Shown here piece after piece: positions 1-7,614 of a stretch of DNA of 38,236 bases. Source of the stretch: Selenomonadaceae bacterium (GTDB lineage: Bacteria; Bacillota; Negativicutes; Selenomonadales; Selenomonadaceae); contig JAFWWC010000035.1 in NCBI GenBank assembly GCA_017518105.1, positions 1 to 38,236 on the forward strand, in the 5' to 3' direction. Both the position numbers and the translations under genes were made by a program. The notes under the pieces are model-generated. The model was not told the origin of the DNA, did no database searches, and saw only the letters and a list, made by a program, of their open reading frames with translations. Position 1 is the stretch's first letter. Each line of letters starts with the position of its first letter.

Positions 1-141
1 GGGGCAATTACAGCCAAAGCCGATGACAATGCGCCGTATGTTGCGATTCTCTTTGAGGCTACGAAGATGACGGGCGGTTCCGTTTTTTATAAGCTCTACA
101 AGGGAAAATTCGCGGAGACGGATGAATCTCTGAATACTCAA
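1..141. repeat. Terminal direct repeat, left copy
   Basis: Bases 1-141 are identical to 38096-38236. The tail tube gene runs through the junction without a frame change, so this is the overlap of a circular assembly. The unit length is therefore 38,095 bp. An overlap of exactly 141 bases looks like an assembler k-mer rather than a biological terminal repeat (inference). Confidence 0.95.
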
Positions 142-282
142 GAGGATACTCTGGAGCCGACGGCACCTTCTATGGAAGGAACTTTCATTGCGCGAACTTA
201 TGACGGCAGTCTATTCACAAAAGCCGATTCAACGGAAACAAAGAGCGCGAGTATAACAAGCGCGTGGTTTGATTCAGTGTGA
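1..282 (+). CDS. Major tail tube protein, C-terminal part (phi13-like), continues from window end
   Basis: This is the last 93 codons of the gene that starts at 37802. Frame 1 is open from base 1, and 37802-38095 is exactly 98 codons, so the joined protein is 191 aa, the usual size of the phi13-type major tail protein family of siphophages of Gram-positive bacteria. The subunits stack as hexameric rings to form the tail tube. The segment reads as a beta-rich fold ending in SAWFDSV before TGA at 280-282. It sits between the tail terminator-like gene (37447) and the tail chaperones (775), the expected place for the tube gene. An internal ATG at 67 is not a start; it only looks like one because the gene is cut by the window edge. 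Confidence 0.85.
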   Translation, partial: GAITAKADDNAPYVAILFEATKMTGGSVFYKLYKGKFAETDESLNTQEDTLEPTAPSMEGTFIARTYDGSLFTKADSTETKSASITSAWFDSV

Positions 283-301
283 CAGATTGGAGGAAAAAAT
301 T

Positions 302-598
302 ATGTTCGGGAAAATGCAGTTTGCAAATTTTGAAGGAATGCTCGGCAAAATGGAACAGGACGTGGCGTCGGCGGCAAGTGCCCTTGAAACTTCCGACAAG
401 GGCATGACAGGCGCACCGCATTACAATCCCGTTTTTTTCTGCGGCAGAAAACCCGTTCGCGGCGTGAATTACGCGTTCATCGCGGAGAAAACGCAGGCAA
501 TCAACCCGCCGCTCCACAAACTCGTTGCTATCGAAGTTAATTTCTTTGACGGCGAATATGAAGTGGTTAAAAGCTCGGAGATTGAACTGTACAGCTAA
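302..598 (+). CDS. Hypothetical small protein after the tail tube
   Basis: A 98-aa protein that I do not recognise. The ATG at 302 follows TTGGAGGAAAAAATT, a good Shine-Dalgarno, so it is preferred over the upstream in-frame ATG at 269, which lies inside the tube gene. The N-terminal half is polar and probably helical (repeated GKM, EQD and AASALE segments). The C-terminal half has a short beta-like stretch ending EVVKSSEIELYS. No membrane segment or cysteine motif is visible. Its place between tube and chaperone genes suggests a tail assembly or tube-associated role, but nothing in the sequence shows this directly. Confidence 0.7.
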   Translation: MFGKMQFANFEGMLGKMEQDVASAASALETSDKGMTGAPHYNPVFFCGRKPVRGVNYAFIAEKTQAINPPLHKLVAIEVNFFDGEYEVVKSSEIELYS

Positions 599-613
599 AA
601 CTTTTTCGGCAGG

Positions 614-637
614 AGCCGCTCACACAGGGCGGCTTTT
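614..637 (+). terminator. Weak intra-operon terminator
   Basis: AGCCGC (614-619) pairs with GCGGCT (629-634), followed by a short T run. A second mini-hairpin, CGCC-TACAA-GGCG with six T (687-705), lies downstream. These sit in the 176-bp gap before the tail chaperone and could lower expression of downstream tail genes relative to the abundant tube protein. No gene is seen in 599-774. Confidence 0.5.
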
Positions 638-774
638 CTGCTGTTTGAATGACAAGTGCAGATATGCCCCGTATTGCCCTCAGAATCGCCTACAAGGCGT
701 TTTTTGGCGGCTTAGGGGTAAAACTGCGGAACTTTTTCTAAACATTTGCAGGCGTTAATTTGGAGGGATTAATC

Positions 775-1089
775 ATGGAAAGACCGAGGATAACGACAAT
801 CGACGGCAAGGAACATGAAATGATTGCTCTCAACGGTCGGGCTTATCGGATTGCTTCCGAGTTCGATAACAATCAGCCGCAATTCACAGACCCAGACTTT
901 CTCGAACGGCACGCTGCTATTACGGCGGAATTCTATGACGGCGTGACTAAGGAAGATATTTTGGACTTGCCGATTGAAGAAATTTTGCCGGCTTCGATTG
1001 CTGCCCGCCGCGCAGTTTTTCAGCTTGCTTTGCTTAAGACAGCTACGATTTCAAAAAACTCCGACGGGGGCAAGGCGCAGGAACTGTAA
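775..1089 (+). CDS. Tail assembly chaperone, short form (gpG-like)
   Basis: 104 aa. The start is ATG 775 after TGGAGGGATTAATC; a TTG at 760 overlaps the ribosome site and is unlikely. Position between the tail tube and tape measure genes, and the frameshift site at its end, identify it as the gpG-type chaperone that coats the tape measure protein before tube polymerisation. The sequence (ALNGRAYRIASEFDN, EEILPASIAARRAV) is short, mixed alpha/beta and without membrane segments, as usual for the family. The last codons contain A AAA AAC (1053-1059), where a fraction of ribosomes should shift -1 into the downstream frame and make the gpGT-like fusion (775-1289). This short form is made by ribosomes that do not shift. 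Confidence 0.75.
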   Translation: MERPRITTIDGKEHEMIALNGRAYRIASEFDNNQPQFTDPDFLERHAAITAEFYDGVTKEDILDLPIEEILPASIAARRAVFQLALLKTATISKNSDGGKAQEL

Positions 1090-1289
1090 CATTAACCTTG
1101 TCCGCATATGAACAATACGTAAGTCACTTAAGGACTTGGCTCAGCAAATACCATTTGAGTTTTGAGGAAGTTGAAGTTATGCCGCTCGATGTGCTTTTTG
1201 ATTTAGAGGTCGTGGACAGCAAAATTGAGGCGGCATTTAGTGCAAAGTCGACAAAGAAAAAAGTAGCATCTATGGAGCAAATACTCTGA
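775..1289 (+). CDS. Tail assembly chaperone, -1 frameshift product (gpGT-like)
   Basis: In-phase reading to 1059 followed by a -1 shift enters a frame that stays open to the stop at 1287-1289, giving about 171 aa. No stop occurs in the -1 frame between the slippery site and the downstream ORF, whose own TTG at 1098 has no clear ribosome site. The added domain (AYEQYVSHLRTWLSK, MPLDVLFDLEVV, ending in a Lys-rich tail) is short and helical, as T domains are. In lambda and many siphophages the G domain binds the tape measure and the T domain recruits tube protein, and the G:GT ratio is set by frameshifting. The layout here matches that exactly: tube, G, T, tape measure. Confidence 0.8.
1053..1103 (+). 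promoter_or_regulatory. Programmed -1 frameshift signal
   Basis: The heptamer A AAA AAC occupies 1053-1059 in the X XXY YYZ register relative to the 775 frame. Eight bases after it, GGGCAAGG (1068-1075) can pair with CCTTGTCC (1096-1103), with one G-U, forming an 8-bp stem with a 20-nt loop. Slippery site, spacer and stem together form a textbook stimulatory arrangement. Confidence 0.8.
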
Positions 1290-1306
1290 AATGGGAGGTG
1301 AATTGA

Positions 1307-4300
1307 ATGGCGGCAAGCGACGGCAAGACGCTGGAAAAACTGTATCTGGAATTGGGGCTGGATTTAAGCCAACTACAGGCAGATATTCTTGCGGCGGATA
1401 AGACAGTTACTGAAAATTTGGGGCGGATAAATCGCGAGAGGAATACTATTAAACTCCGCGTTGAGGCTGATGTTGCCGCGCTCGACGCCGTGAAAAACGC
1501 CACTCAGATTTTAGAGATTCAGGAACGCGGGCTTAATCAGCAACTTACTTTATCAAGGGACAAGCTCGCCATTTTAGAAGCGGCATATAAACAAGTTGCC
1601 GCGAATAAAAATTCCACCGCGATGGCGGTGCAACGAGCCGAACAAGCTTTTCTGAAAGAGAAAGCCGCTGTCGGGAAATTGGAGCAACAACTTAAATCGC
1701 TAGCCGCTCAAAAAATTTCTCTCGACACAAGCCACTTGCAGAATAGCATTGCTCAGCTTAACGCAAGGATTCAGCATATAAGAATTCAGGCGGAAATCGA
1801 CACGAGTAAGTTGACGGGCGCGACGGCGGTTTTCGACACGCAGAAAACGCATATAGCGGCTGTAACTAAGGAACTCGACCTGCAACGGCAGAAACTCATT
1901 CAACTGCGCGAGGCAATGTATCAGTCGGCGCGGAATACTGGCGGCGACAGCGTTCAGACGCTTAATATCAAGAGCAATGTTTTAGAGCAAATCCGCCAGA
2001 TAACTCAGCTGGAAACGCGGCTCAAGGAACTGCAGGGCACGAATATTAATCTGCAGATTCGCGCGGATTCGCTCAAACAGGTTGAGGCGACCGTTAGCGA
2101 AAAAATTGCTCAAATCAATGCGCGGATTGAAAACATTCGGGTAAAAACTGAAATTGATGTATCGAAACTCGGAGCGGCGGCAAGCGAATTCGACAAGGCG
2201 AAAGCTCACGTGCAAGGGTTGAATCGGGAACTTGACCTGCAGAATCAAAAGCTTGCCGAAATGAAACGCGCGCTCGGAGCCTCTGTCAGCGCGAACGGCT
2301 TAAATAATGTCAAGACGATAAATCTGCAGACCGAGATTCAGAAACAAATTCAGGCGATAGACCAACTTAAGGCGAAAATCGACGAGTTAAACAGGATTAA
2401 GCCGCCGAAGACAAATAATTTGCTCAGCGGTTACTTGAATATCAAGGGCGACGTAGCCAACAAGTTAAATCAGATAACAAGCGCATTTAACGGGATAAGA
2501 GACGCCTCGCAGTCGGCGGACGGTGCTATCACAAAATCGCTTGAAATAATCGGCGCAATTCCTCATCCGGCGGGCAGAGCGGTTGCCGCGCTTGCCGCTA
2601 TTCCTCTTGTCATTAAGGGGATAGAAAATTCTCTCCTCGAAATGGCGAAACCCGCGATAGCAGGCGGAGATTCTTTTTATGTCATGTCGCGCGGAATGCA
2701 ACTTAGCGTTGCTGACATGGGGAAATTGTCGACGATAGCTAAAGTCACGGGCATTGAGATTAGCGAAGTCAATAATTCTCTCCGACGGTTCAGTATGCAA
2801 ATGACTAAAGCGGACGAAGGTAATGTTGCCGCGCAGGTTATGAAACGCTATGGAGCCGAAGTTACCGACGCGAACGGGCGAATCAAGAATGCGATTGAGT
2901 TGTCGGCGGAATTGGGCAAGGCATTGAAAGCGGCGCAAGCTGAAGGTAACGGCGCGGCTTTTCGTAACCTTGTCGGCGGTAAGTTCTGGTCGGCTGATTT
3001 TATTACTTACCTTGAAGATTTTGCTGACAATGTGGAGCAGGCGAAAAAGGTCGTCAAAAACGGGCTCGCTAATCCGACATGGGCTCATTCCATTCAAGGC
3101 GAAATTAATACGCTTAACGCGCAGACGGCACAATTGGGCGGGGCGTTTTCTGCCGCGTTAATGCCGGTCGTCGCTGAAATTGTTCCGAGGGCAACCGAAA
3201 GATTCGGGGAATTAACGAAAGTCATTGCGGCGAACAAGGAAAATATAAAATTTCTCGGCGACGCTATGGCTGTTCCTGTTCGCATGTTAAACGAACTCAC
3301 GGACGGCGTTATTTCTTTGTCAAAGGCGATTGATGAAGCTAAGGACAAAGGGACGACGCTCGGCAAGATGTTTGAAAAATGGGGGCAAGAACGCGACGAC
3401 CTTTCCGCGCTGATGAATGTTGCGCCAATGACGGCTTTTTACGCGTTGACCTCTCCTATTCAAAACTCAACTGATTTGGCAATTGCGAAATATCGTAAAG
3501 AGATTGACGAATTCAAAAAGGCGCGGGCGGAGGCGGAAAAAGCCGCTAAAGAAAAAAATGACGCCAAGCAAGCGCAAATGGAAAGTTCCTTCGGACTTAG
3601 CGGTTTGTCGATTGAACAATCCCAAAAGTTAGAAGGGACTGAAACTCGGCTCAATGAGGAGAGAATCAAGCGGGAACAAGAGACTGCCGACATTATCTAC
3701 AAAATCAATCACAGCAGTTATGAAAACAGCTTGCATGATCTTGAACGCTGGAAAGATGAACAGCTCAGGATAATCACGGAGACCGAGGAACTAATTAAAA
3801 ATGTCACGGGGCAAGACGTTACGTTAGAGGACGAACGCGGGGCTGTCGATGACAACTACGCGGCGAAGCAAATTCAGATTGAAGAGGAAAAAGAAGCTAA
3901 GCTAGCCGAGATAAGGCAGAGGATTGAATCAGCCGATAAGACTGCGATAGAAAATCGCATGATTGAAATTGAAGACGAAAAAGACGCGTGGATTAAAGTC
4001 GGCATGGAAAAGGTGGAGGCGGAAAAACTTGCTCAACAGAGTTTGAACAGCTACATAAAAAATATTGAACAAGAACTCTCCGACAGCATTAATTCACTAC
4101 ACCAGAATGACCTTCAAAAACGGCTGGCACAAATTGAAAAGGAAAAGCAAGCGTGGATTGATAAGGGAGCCTCCGAAGCTCAAGCCGAACAGCTTGCGCA
4201 AGAACAAATTCGGCAGGCGCATGAAGAGACCGAGGCGACTTTGAATGAAATTCGGGACAGCGTGGCGGCTCTCGATAGAACCGACCTTGAAAACAAACTC

Positions 4301-5866
4301 GCCAATATCGAAAAGGAGCGGCAGGCTTGGATTCAAAAGGGCATGGACGAAGTAGAAGCCGCCGAGTTAGCTCAAAAGAAAATCGATAAAGCGTATCAGG
4401 AAGCACAGGAAGACAGGGCGAAGGCTATAGCGAAGGCTTATGAGGACGCCGCGAAAAAATATCAAGCCGCGATGGAGGAAGCCGAAAGAAAAAATAAAGC
4501 TCTGCGCGATGAAGCACTCAATACCTTGAAGCAAGAAGCGGAAGAATTTGCAGTTTTTCTAAAGGAAGGCTACGAGGGACTTCTAAAGTTGATACAGAAA
4601 AAAAGCGGCATCAGCCCCGAATTGGCGAAACAGATGACGCCCGAAAATCTCGAAGCATATAAGGAGGCGAAGGAAAAAGCTACAAACAGTTTGTTGCCCA
4701 ACTGGAAAGATATTTTCTCGGCAGATTCTGTACCGGTAGAATTGCCGGAAAACCTTTATGCAACCTCCGACGCCTCTAAGGAAGCCGCGCAACAACTTGA
4801 TAATTTGGCTGAATCAACTAAAGCAACTGCTGATTCAATAAGAGCATATAAGAAACCAGACGGCTCAATTGAAATAACAAACAAAGAGAGACCGCAAGAC
4901 GGTGAATTGATAGCGGAATACATTTCGTCACTTCCAATAAAAACATATATAAAGCCAGACGGCTCGACCGAAATAACGAACATGGCGCAACCGAAGGATA
5001 GCGAATTGGTCGCGGAGGCTTTCAATTCCGTGGCGAAGGCTACAGAAACCGTGGAGCAAAATTTAGAGGATTTTGGCAAGCAGGTACAGCAGACCGCCGA
5101 GCAAGTGTCCTCCGTGCCGCAGGTTGATGAAAGTTACGGCGTCCCCGAATACGATTACGATTTTAATCGTCCTGTTGCTTACGAGGACGCTTCTATAGAC
5201 ACAAGCGGATTGCAGAATTCATTCGGGGAATTGGAAACGGCGGTGCAGGGCGCAACAGAAAAAATTTCCGAAATGGAAGTGCCGGAATTCGACGCGCCGA
5301 CATATGAAGAAGCGTCGGTAGATACAAGCACTTTGCAGAATTCATTCGAGGAATTAGAAACGGCAATGCAGGGCACGACAGAAAGTTTTTCGGGATTGGA
5401 AACGGCAGTGCAGAGTGTGACAGAAAAACTTTTCGAATTGGAAATGGCACAAACTAACACGCCCGTATACGAGGAAACTCCATTGGACACAAGCGGCTTG
5501 CAAATTTCATTAGGAGAATTGAATACGGCGGTACAGGGCGCGACGGGAACTTTTTCGGCAGTGCCTACAAGCATTGAGCCGAGTTTACAAAATTTCGTTC
5601 AACTGTTTTCTATCGCGGGGACGGGCATTCAGGAAGTCACGGTTAGAATCAGCGAGCTAAGTGCGGCTCTCGCTAATTTTTCATTGCCGCAAGCAAACGC
5701 GCAACAGCCTCAAGAAGTAAAAAATATTTCAGTGGATACGAGCGTGGAAATTCAAGAAGCTCACGCGTGGGATTACGACCACATTCAGGAACTGGCGGAG
5801 CAAGTCGCCGATATCATTGAGCCGAAAATCCTCAGCGCGATAGGGGGCGATTCATTTGCATATTAA
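1307..5866 (+). CDS. Tape measure protein
   Basis: 1519 aa, the longest gene in the genome. It is placed directly after the tail chaperones, as expected for the protein that sets tail length. ATG 1307 follows GGGAGGTGAATTGA. Residues about 1-370 are coiled-coil with two related segments (around 138-198 and 263-324, sharing NARI, SKL and LNRELDLQ/TKELDLQ blocks). Residues about 400-720 are the non-repetitive conserved core, with a hydrophobic stretch near 415-440 (GRAVAALAAIPLVIKGIE). Residues about 880-1040 hold three roughly 54-aa Ala/Glu/Lys-rich repeats around a KERQAWIQKG-like core. Residues about 1180-1240 have two KPDGS(I/T)EITN repeats, and about 1293-1415 have three repeats of the DTSGLQNSFGELETA type. 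Tail length should scale with this helical length. The next gene overlaps its end by 11 bases. Confidence 0.93.
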   Translation: MAASDGKTLEKLYLELGLDLSQLQADILAADKTVTENLGRINRERNTIKLRVEADVAALDAVKNATQILEIQERGLNQQLTLSRDKLAILEAAYKQVAANKNSTAMAVQRAEQAFLKEKAAVGKLEQQLKSLAAQKISLDTSHLQNSIAQLNARIQHIRIQAEIDTSKLTGATAVFDTQKTHIAAVTKELDLQRQKLIQLREAMYQSARNTGGDSVQTLNIKSNVLEQIRQITQLETRLKELQGTNINLQIRADSLKQVEATVSEKIAQINARIENIRVKTEIDVSKLGAAASEFDKAKAHVQGLNRELDLQNQKLAEMKRALGASVSANGLNNVKTINLQTEIQKQIQAIDQLKAKIDELNRIKPPKTNNLLSGYLNIKGDVANKLNQITSAFNGIRDASQSADGAITKSLEIIGAIPHPAGRAVAALAAIPLVIKGIENSLLEMAKPAIAGGDSFYVMSRGMQLSVADMGKLSTIAKVTGIEISEVNNSLRRFSMQMTKADEGNVAAQVMKRYGAEVTDANGRIKNAIELSAELGKALKAAQAEGNGAAFRNLVGGKFWSADFITYLEDFADNVEQAKKVVKNGLANPTWAHSIQGEINTLNAQTAQLGGAFSAALMPVVAEIVPRATERFGELTKVIAANKENIKFLGDAMAVPVRMLNELTDGVISLSKAIDEAKDKGTTLGKMFEKWGQERDDLSALMNVAPMTAFYALTSPIQNSTDLAIAKYRKEIDEFKKARAEAEKAAKEKNDAKQAQMESSFGLSGLSIEQSQKLEGTETRLNEERIKREQETADIIYKINHSSYENSLHDLERWKDEQLRIITETEELIKNVTGQDVTLEDERGAVDDNYAAKQIQIEEEKEAKLAEIRQRIESADKTAIENRMIEIEDEKDAWIKVGMEKVEAEKLAQQSLNSYIKNIEQELSDSINSLHQNDLQKRLAQIEKEKQAWIDKGASEAQAEQLAQEQIRQAHEETEATLNEIRDSVAALDRTDLENKLANIEKERQAWIQKGMDEVEAAELAQKKIDKAYQEAQEDRAKAIAKAYEDAAKKYQAAMEEAERKNKALRDEALNTLKQEAEEFAVFLKEGYEGLLKLIQKKSGISPELAKQMTPENLEAYKEAKEKATNSLLPNWKDIFSADSVPVELPENLYATSDASKEAAQQLDNLAESTKATADSIRAYKKPDGSIEITNKERPQDGELIAEYISSLPIKTYIKPDGSTEITNMAQPKDSELVAEAFNSVAKATETVEQNLEDFGKQVQQTAEQVSSVPQVDESYGVPEYDYDFNRPVAYEDASIDTSGLQNSFGELETAVQGATEKISEMEVPEFDAPTYEEASVDTSTLQNSFEELETAMQGTTESFSGLETAVQSVTEKLFELEMAQTNTPVYEETPLDTSGLQISLGELNTAVQGATGTFSAVPTSIEPSLQNFVQLFSIAGTGIQEVTVRISELSAALANFSLPQANAQQPQEVKNISVDTSVEIQEAHAWDYDHIQELAEQVADIIEPKILSAIGGDSFAY
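5182..5560 (+). repeat. C-terminal tandem repeats of the tape measure gene
   Basis: Three degenerate in-frame repeats of about 40-55 codons, each beginning with a Y-E-(D/E)-(A/T) segment, then DTSGLQ or DTSTLQ, then ELETA(V/M)QG. Length varies because the ELETAVQ block is duplicated again in the middle copy. This looks like duplication of tail-length modules. Confidence 0.75.
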
Positions 5867-6215
5867 GATTGGGGAAATTGAAACGCTCTGTACCGAGGAT
5901 TGGAATGTGATTCCCGACGACAGGCAAACCCGCATTGAGACAATCGGCGGAGTTGTTATTCAAGACTTCGGACGCGTTGAAGCGGGCGACGCCTATTCTT
6001 GCAAGGTGACCTTGTCGGCGGATAATGCAAATATCCTTTCCGGCTATTGCCGTGATAGGACGCCTATCACAATTCGCGATGTCAGCGGGCTTGAGCTAAC
6101 CAATATGCGTGTTGTGGTTAAAAAGTATGGTTACGTTGAACGTTACGAGAAAGACTATTACTGGGCAGAGCTCGAATTCTGGGAAAATTCGACGGTTGAC
6201 AATATGCATTACTAA
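5856..6215 (+). CDS. Tail protein after the tape measure, unknown family
   Basis: 119 aa from TTG 5856, overlapping the tape measure stop by 11 bases, with AGGGGGCGA as a plausible ribosome site. The protein (IGEIETLCTEDWNVIP, then RTPITIRDVSGLELTNMRV) is beta-rich, has no membrane segment, and ends with aromatic residues (YYWAELEFWEN). Its position next to the tape measure suggests a distal-tail or tail-tip component, smaller than typical Dit proteins. I do not recognise a named family. Confidence 0.7.
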   Translation: MHIKIGEIETLCTEDWNVIPDDRQTRIETIGGVVIQDFGRVEAGDAYSCKVTLSADNANILSGYCRDRTPITIRDVSGLELTNMRVVVKKYGYVERYEKDYYWAELEFWENSTVDNMHY

Positions 6216-6232
6216 ATCGGGAGGAATGGGAA

Positions 6233-6652
6233 ATGGCAAGACATTTGCATTTGTATATGAATAACCCGACGGCGGGCGACACCGACGGCACGGAAATTTC
6301 AAGCAGCGATGATACTCTCCCGCTCAGCGTGACATTAGACGCGAATAAGGCGGAGACCAAGGCGGTTAAATGCGCCGTTCGTTGTGATACAGGGTACGAG
6401 GTTGAAGGCGACACTTCAATTTATTTTGAGGGGGCGAACGCCGCGAAATGGCAGGTAGGAACGGATGAAGATTATGCGGACGCGGCGACCGCTCTAACAA
6501 TGGCGCAATGGGGCTCTACTTTGATTTTATCGGGAGTGGCGGCGACGAATTCTATTTTTTGGGTTAAGGTTTCCTCCACTGTCGGCGAAGACCCGCAGAA
6601 TGATAGGACTGTTGACTTGATAGCCGAAGGGCTTGTCGTCGCGACGGAGTGA
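6233..6652 (+). CDS. Putative tail tip or decoration protein
   Basis: 139 aa. ATG 6233 follows GGGAGGAATGGGAA. The sequence is rich in Thr, Ala, Asp and Ser with alternating hydrophobic residues (LPLSVTLDANKAETKAV, STLILSGVAATNSIFWVKV), the pattern of a beta-sandwich domain like those in tail decoration or Ig-like proteins. No catalytic motif or membrane segment. It is translationally close to its neighbours in the tail-tip operon. Function is inferred only from position. Confidence 0.65.
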   Translation: MARHLHLYMNNPTAGDTDGTEISSSDDTLPLSVTLDANKAETKAVKCAVRCDTGYEVEGDTSIYFEGANAAKWQVGTDEDYADAATALTMAQWGSTLILSGVAATNSIFWVKVSSTVGEDPQNDRTVDLIAEGLVVATE

Positions 6653-6657
6653 GCGTC

Positions 6658-7614
6658 ATGGCGTTCAGGTATATAAATCCCGGTTATGTGTCTTTGCTCG
6701 ACAGCGACTGCACTGCAATTGAATTAATTGATTCAACCTACAGCAGGACGGGCGTGGCTTTTAGACAGACCGGTTACAGAAAGGGAATAACGATTTCAGA
6801 GTTTGCTCAGGGGGATGAATTCTGGGCGAAGTTCAATTGGTATCTGCCGCCTGAGGAGGGTTATTACCATGTATATTGCTCGGCACCTGCTACATACCGA
6901 TACGGATTGTACATAGTCCTTCAGCTACGATGGGGTATGTATCAGATTGGCAGTGTGATGGCGGGATATCCCAGCGGTAATACTAGCAATGATTTTGCCG
7001 CCACTCTAGAGGATAGCGGATTAAAGCTCGGAACTATAAACCGAATTCTTTTCCACTTGGTATTCGGGGACGCCGCGACTGCTTACATGGAGTGCACAAT
7101 AAACAACATTAAGTTACCACGGTCGACTGGGCGTTCAATTCCCTACAACGCAAAAAATAACGGAAAAGTGGCGGAACTCTATAGCACCGATGGAGCAACG
7201 GCTATATCGAATGTTATTTTGTCCGACCAAGAAATTTCAATCAGAGAAGATGTCGTTGCCTTGCCAATAACTGCGACGGATACCGATATGACTGCGGGCG
7301 AGAATGGACTTTACATTGCCGACGCTGCTAATCAGTCTTTACTCCAATCTGTTGACGCCGCAACTCTCGGCGCAATCCACGGAATTAATTCACCGGTTAC
7401 GGGCGTTGCGCTCGTCGGCAACCCTGCCTATAAGACTACCAAAGGAGAAGCATCATTGACGAGCTTGTCGAAGTCGGGCGGCATTGTCACGGAGCATGAT
7501 TCTTTCAGTCTCTCGGATGATACCGAATCCGTGATTCAAAGTTGCCGAACACTTAGCAATACGACCATAGCCGATTTGCAGAAAATGCAGTTCGGCTGGA
7601 AAGCGGGAGCGTGA
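6658..7614 (+). CDS. Tail tip protein with ConA/laminin-G-like fold, paralogue of next gene's N-terminus
   Basis: 318 aa from ATG 6658, with GGAG at 6646-6649; a GTG at 6649 is also possible. The first about 195 residues resemble the N-terminus of the following gene: both have (S/K)TG.AF.QT.R.K followed by aromatic-rich strands, and both close with a SNVI(I/L)S(N/D).EI motif. This pattern suggests a concanavalin A or laminin G-like carbohydrate-binding sandwich duplicated between adjacent genes. The C-terminal about 110 residues (DTDMTAGENGLYIADAAN, VALVGNPAYKTTKG) form a separate domain. A role in tail tip structure or surface binding is inferred from position. Confidence 0.7.
   Translation: MAFRYINPGYVSLLDSDCTAIELIDSTYSRTGVAFRQTGYRKGITISEFAQGDEFWAKFNWYLPPEEGYYHVYCSAPATYRYGLYIVLQLRWGMYQIGSVMAGYPSGNTSNDFAATLEDSGLKLGTINRILFHLVFGDAATAYMECTINNIKLPRSTGRSIPYNAKNNGKVAELYSTDGATAISNVILSDQEISIREDVVALPITATDTDMTAGENGLYIADAANQSLLQSVDAATLGAIHGINSPVTGVALVGNPAYKTTKGEASLTSLSKSGGIVTEHDSFSLSDDTESVIQSCRTLSNTTIADLQKMQFGWKAGA

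Noticed and set aside
1..141. Biological long terminal repeat or att site
   Set aside because: It lies inside the tube gene and joins it in frame; an assembly overlap explains it fully.
1098..1289. Independent gene starting at TTG 1098
   Set aside because: No ribosome site, and the frame continues upstream to the slippery heptamer without a stop; better read as the frameshift extension.
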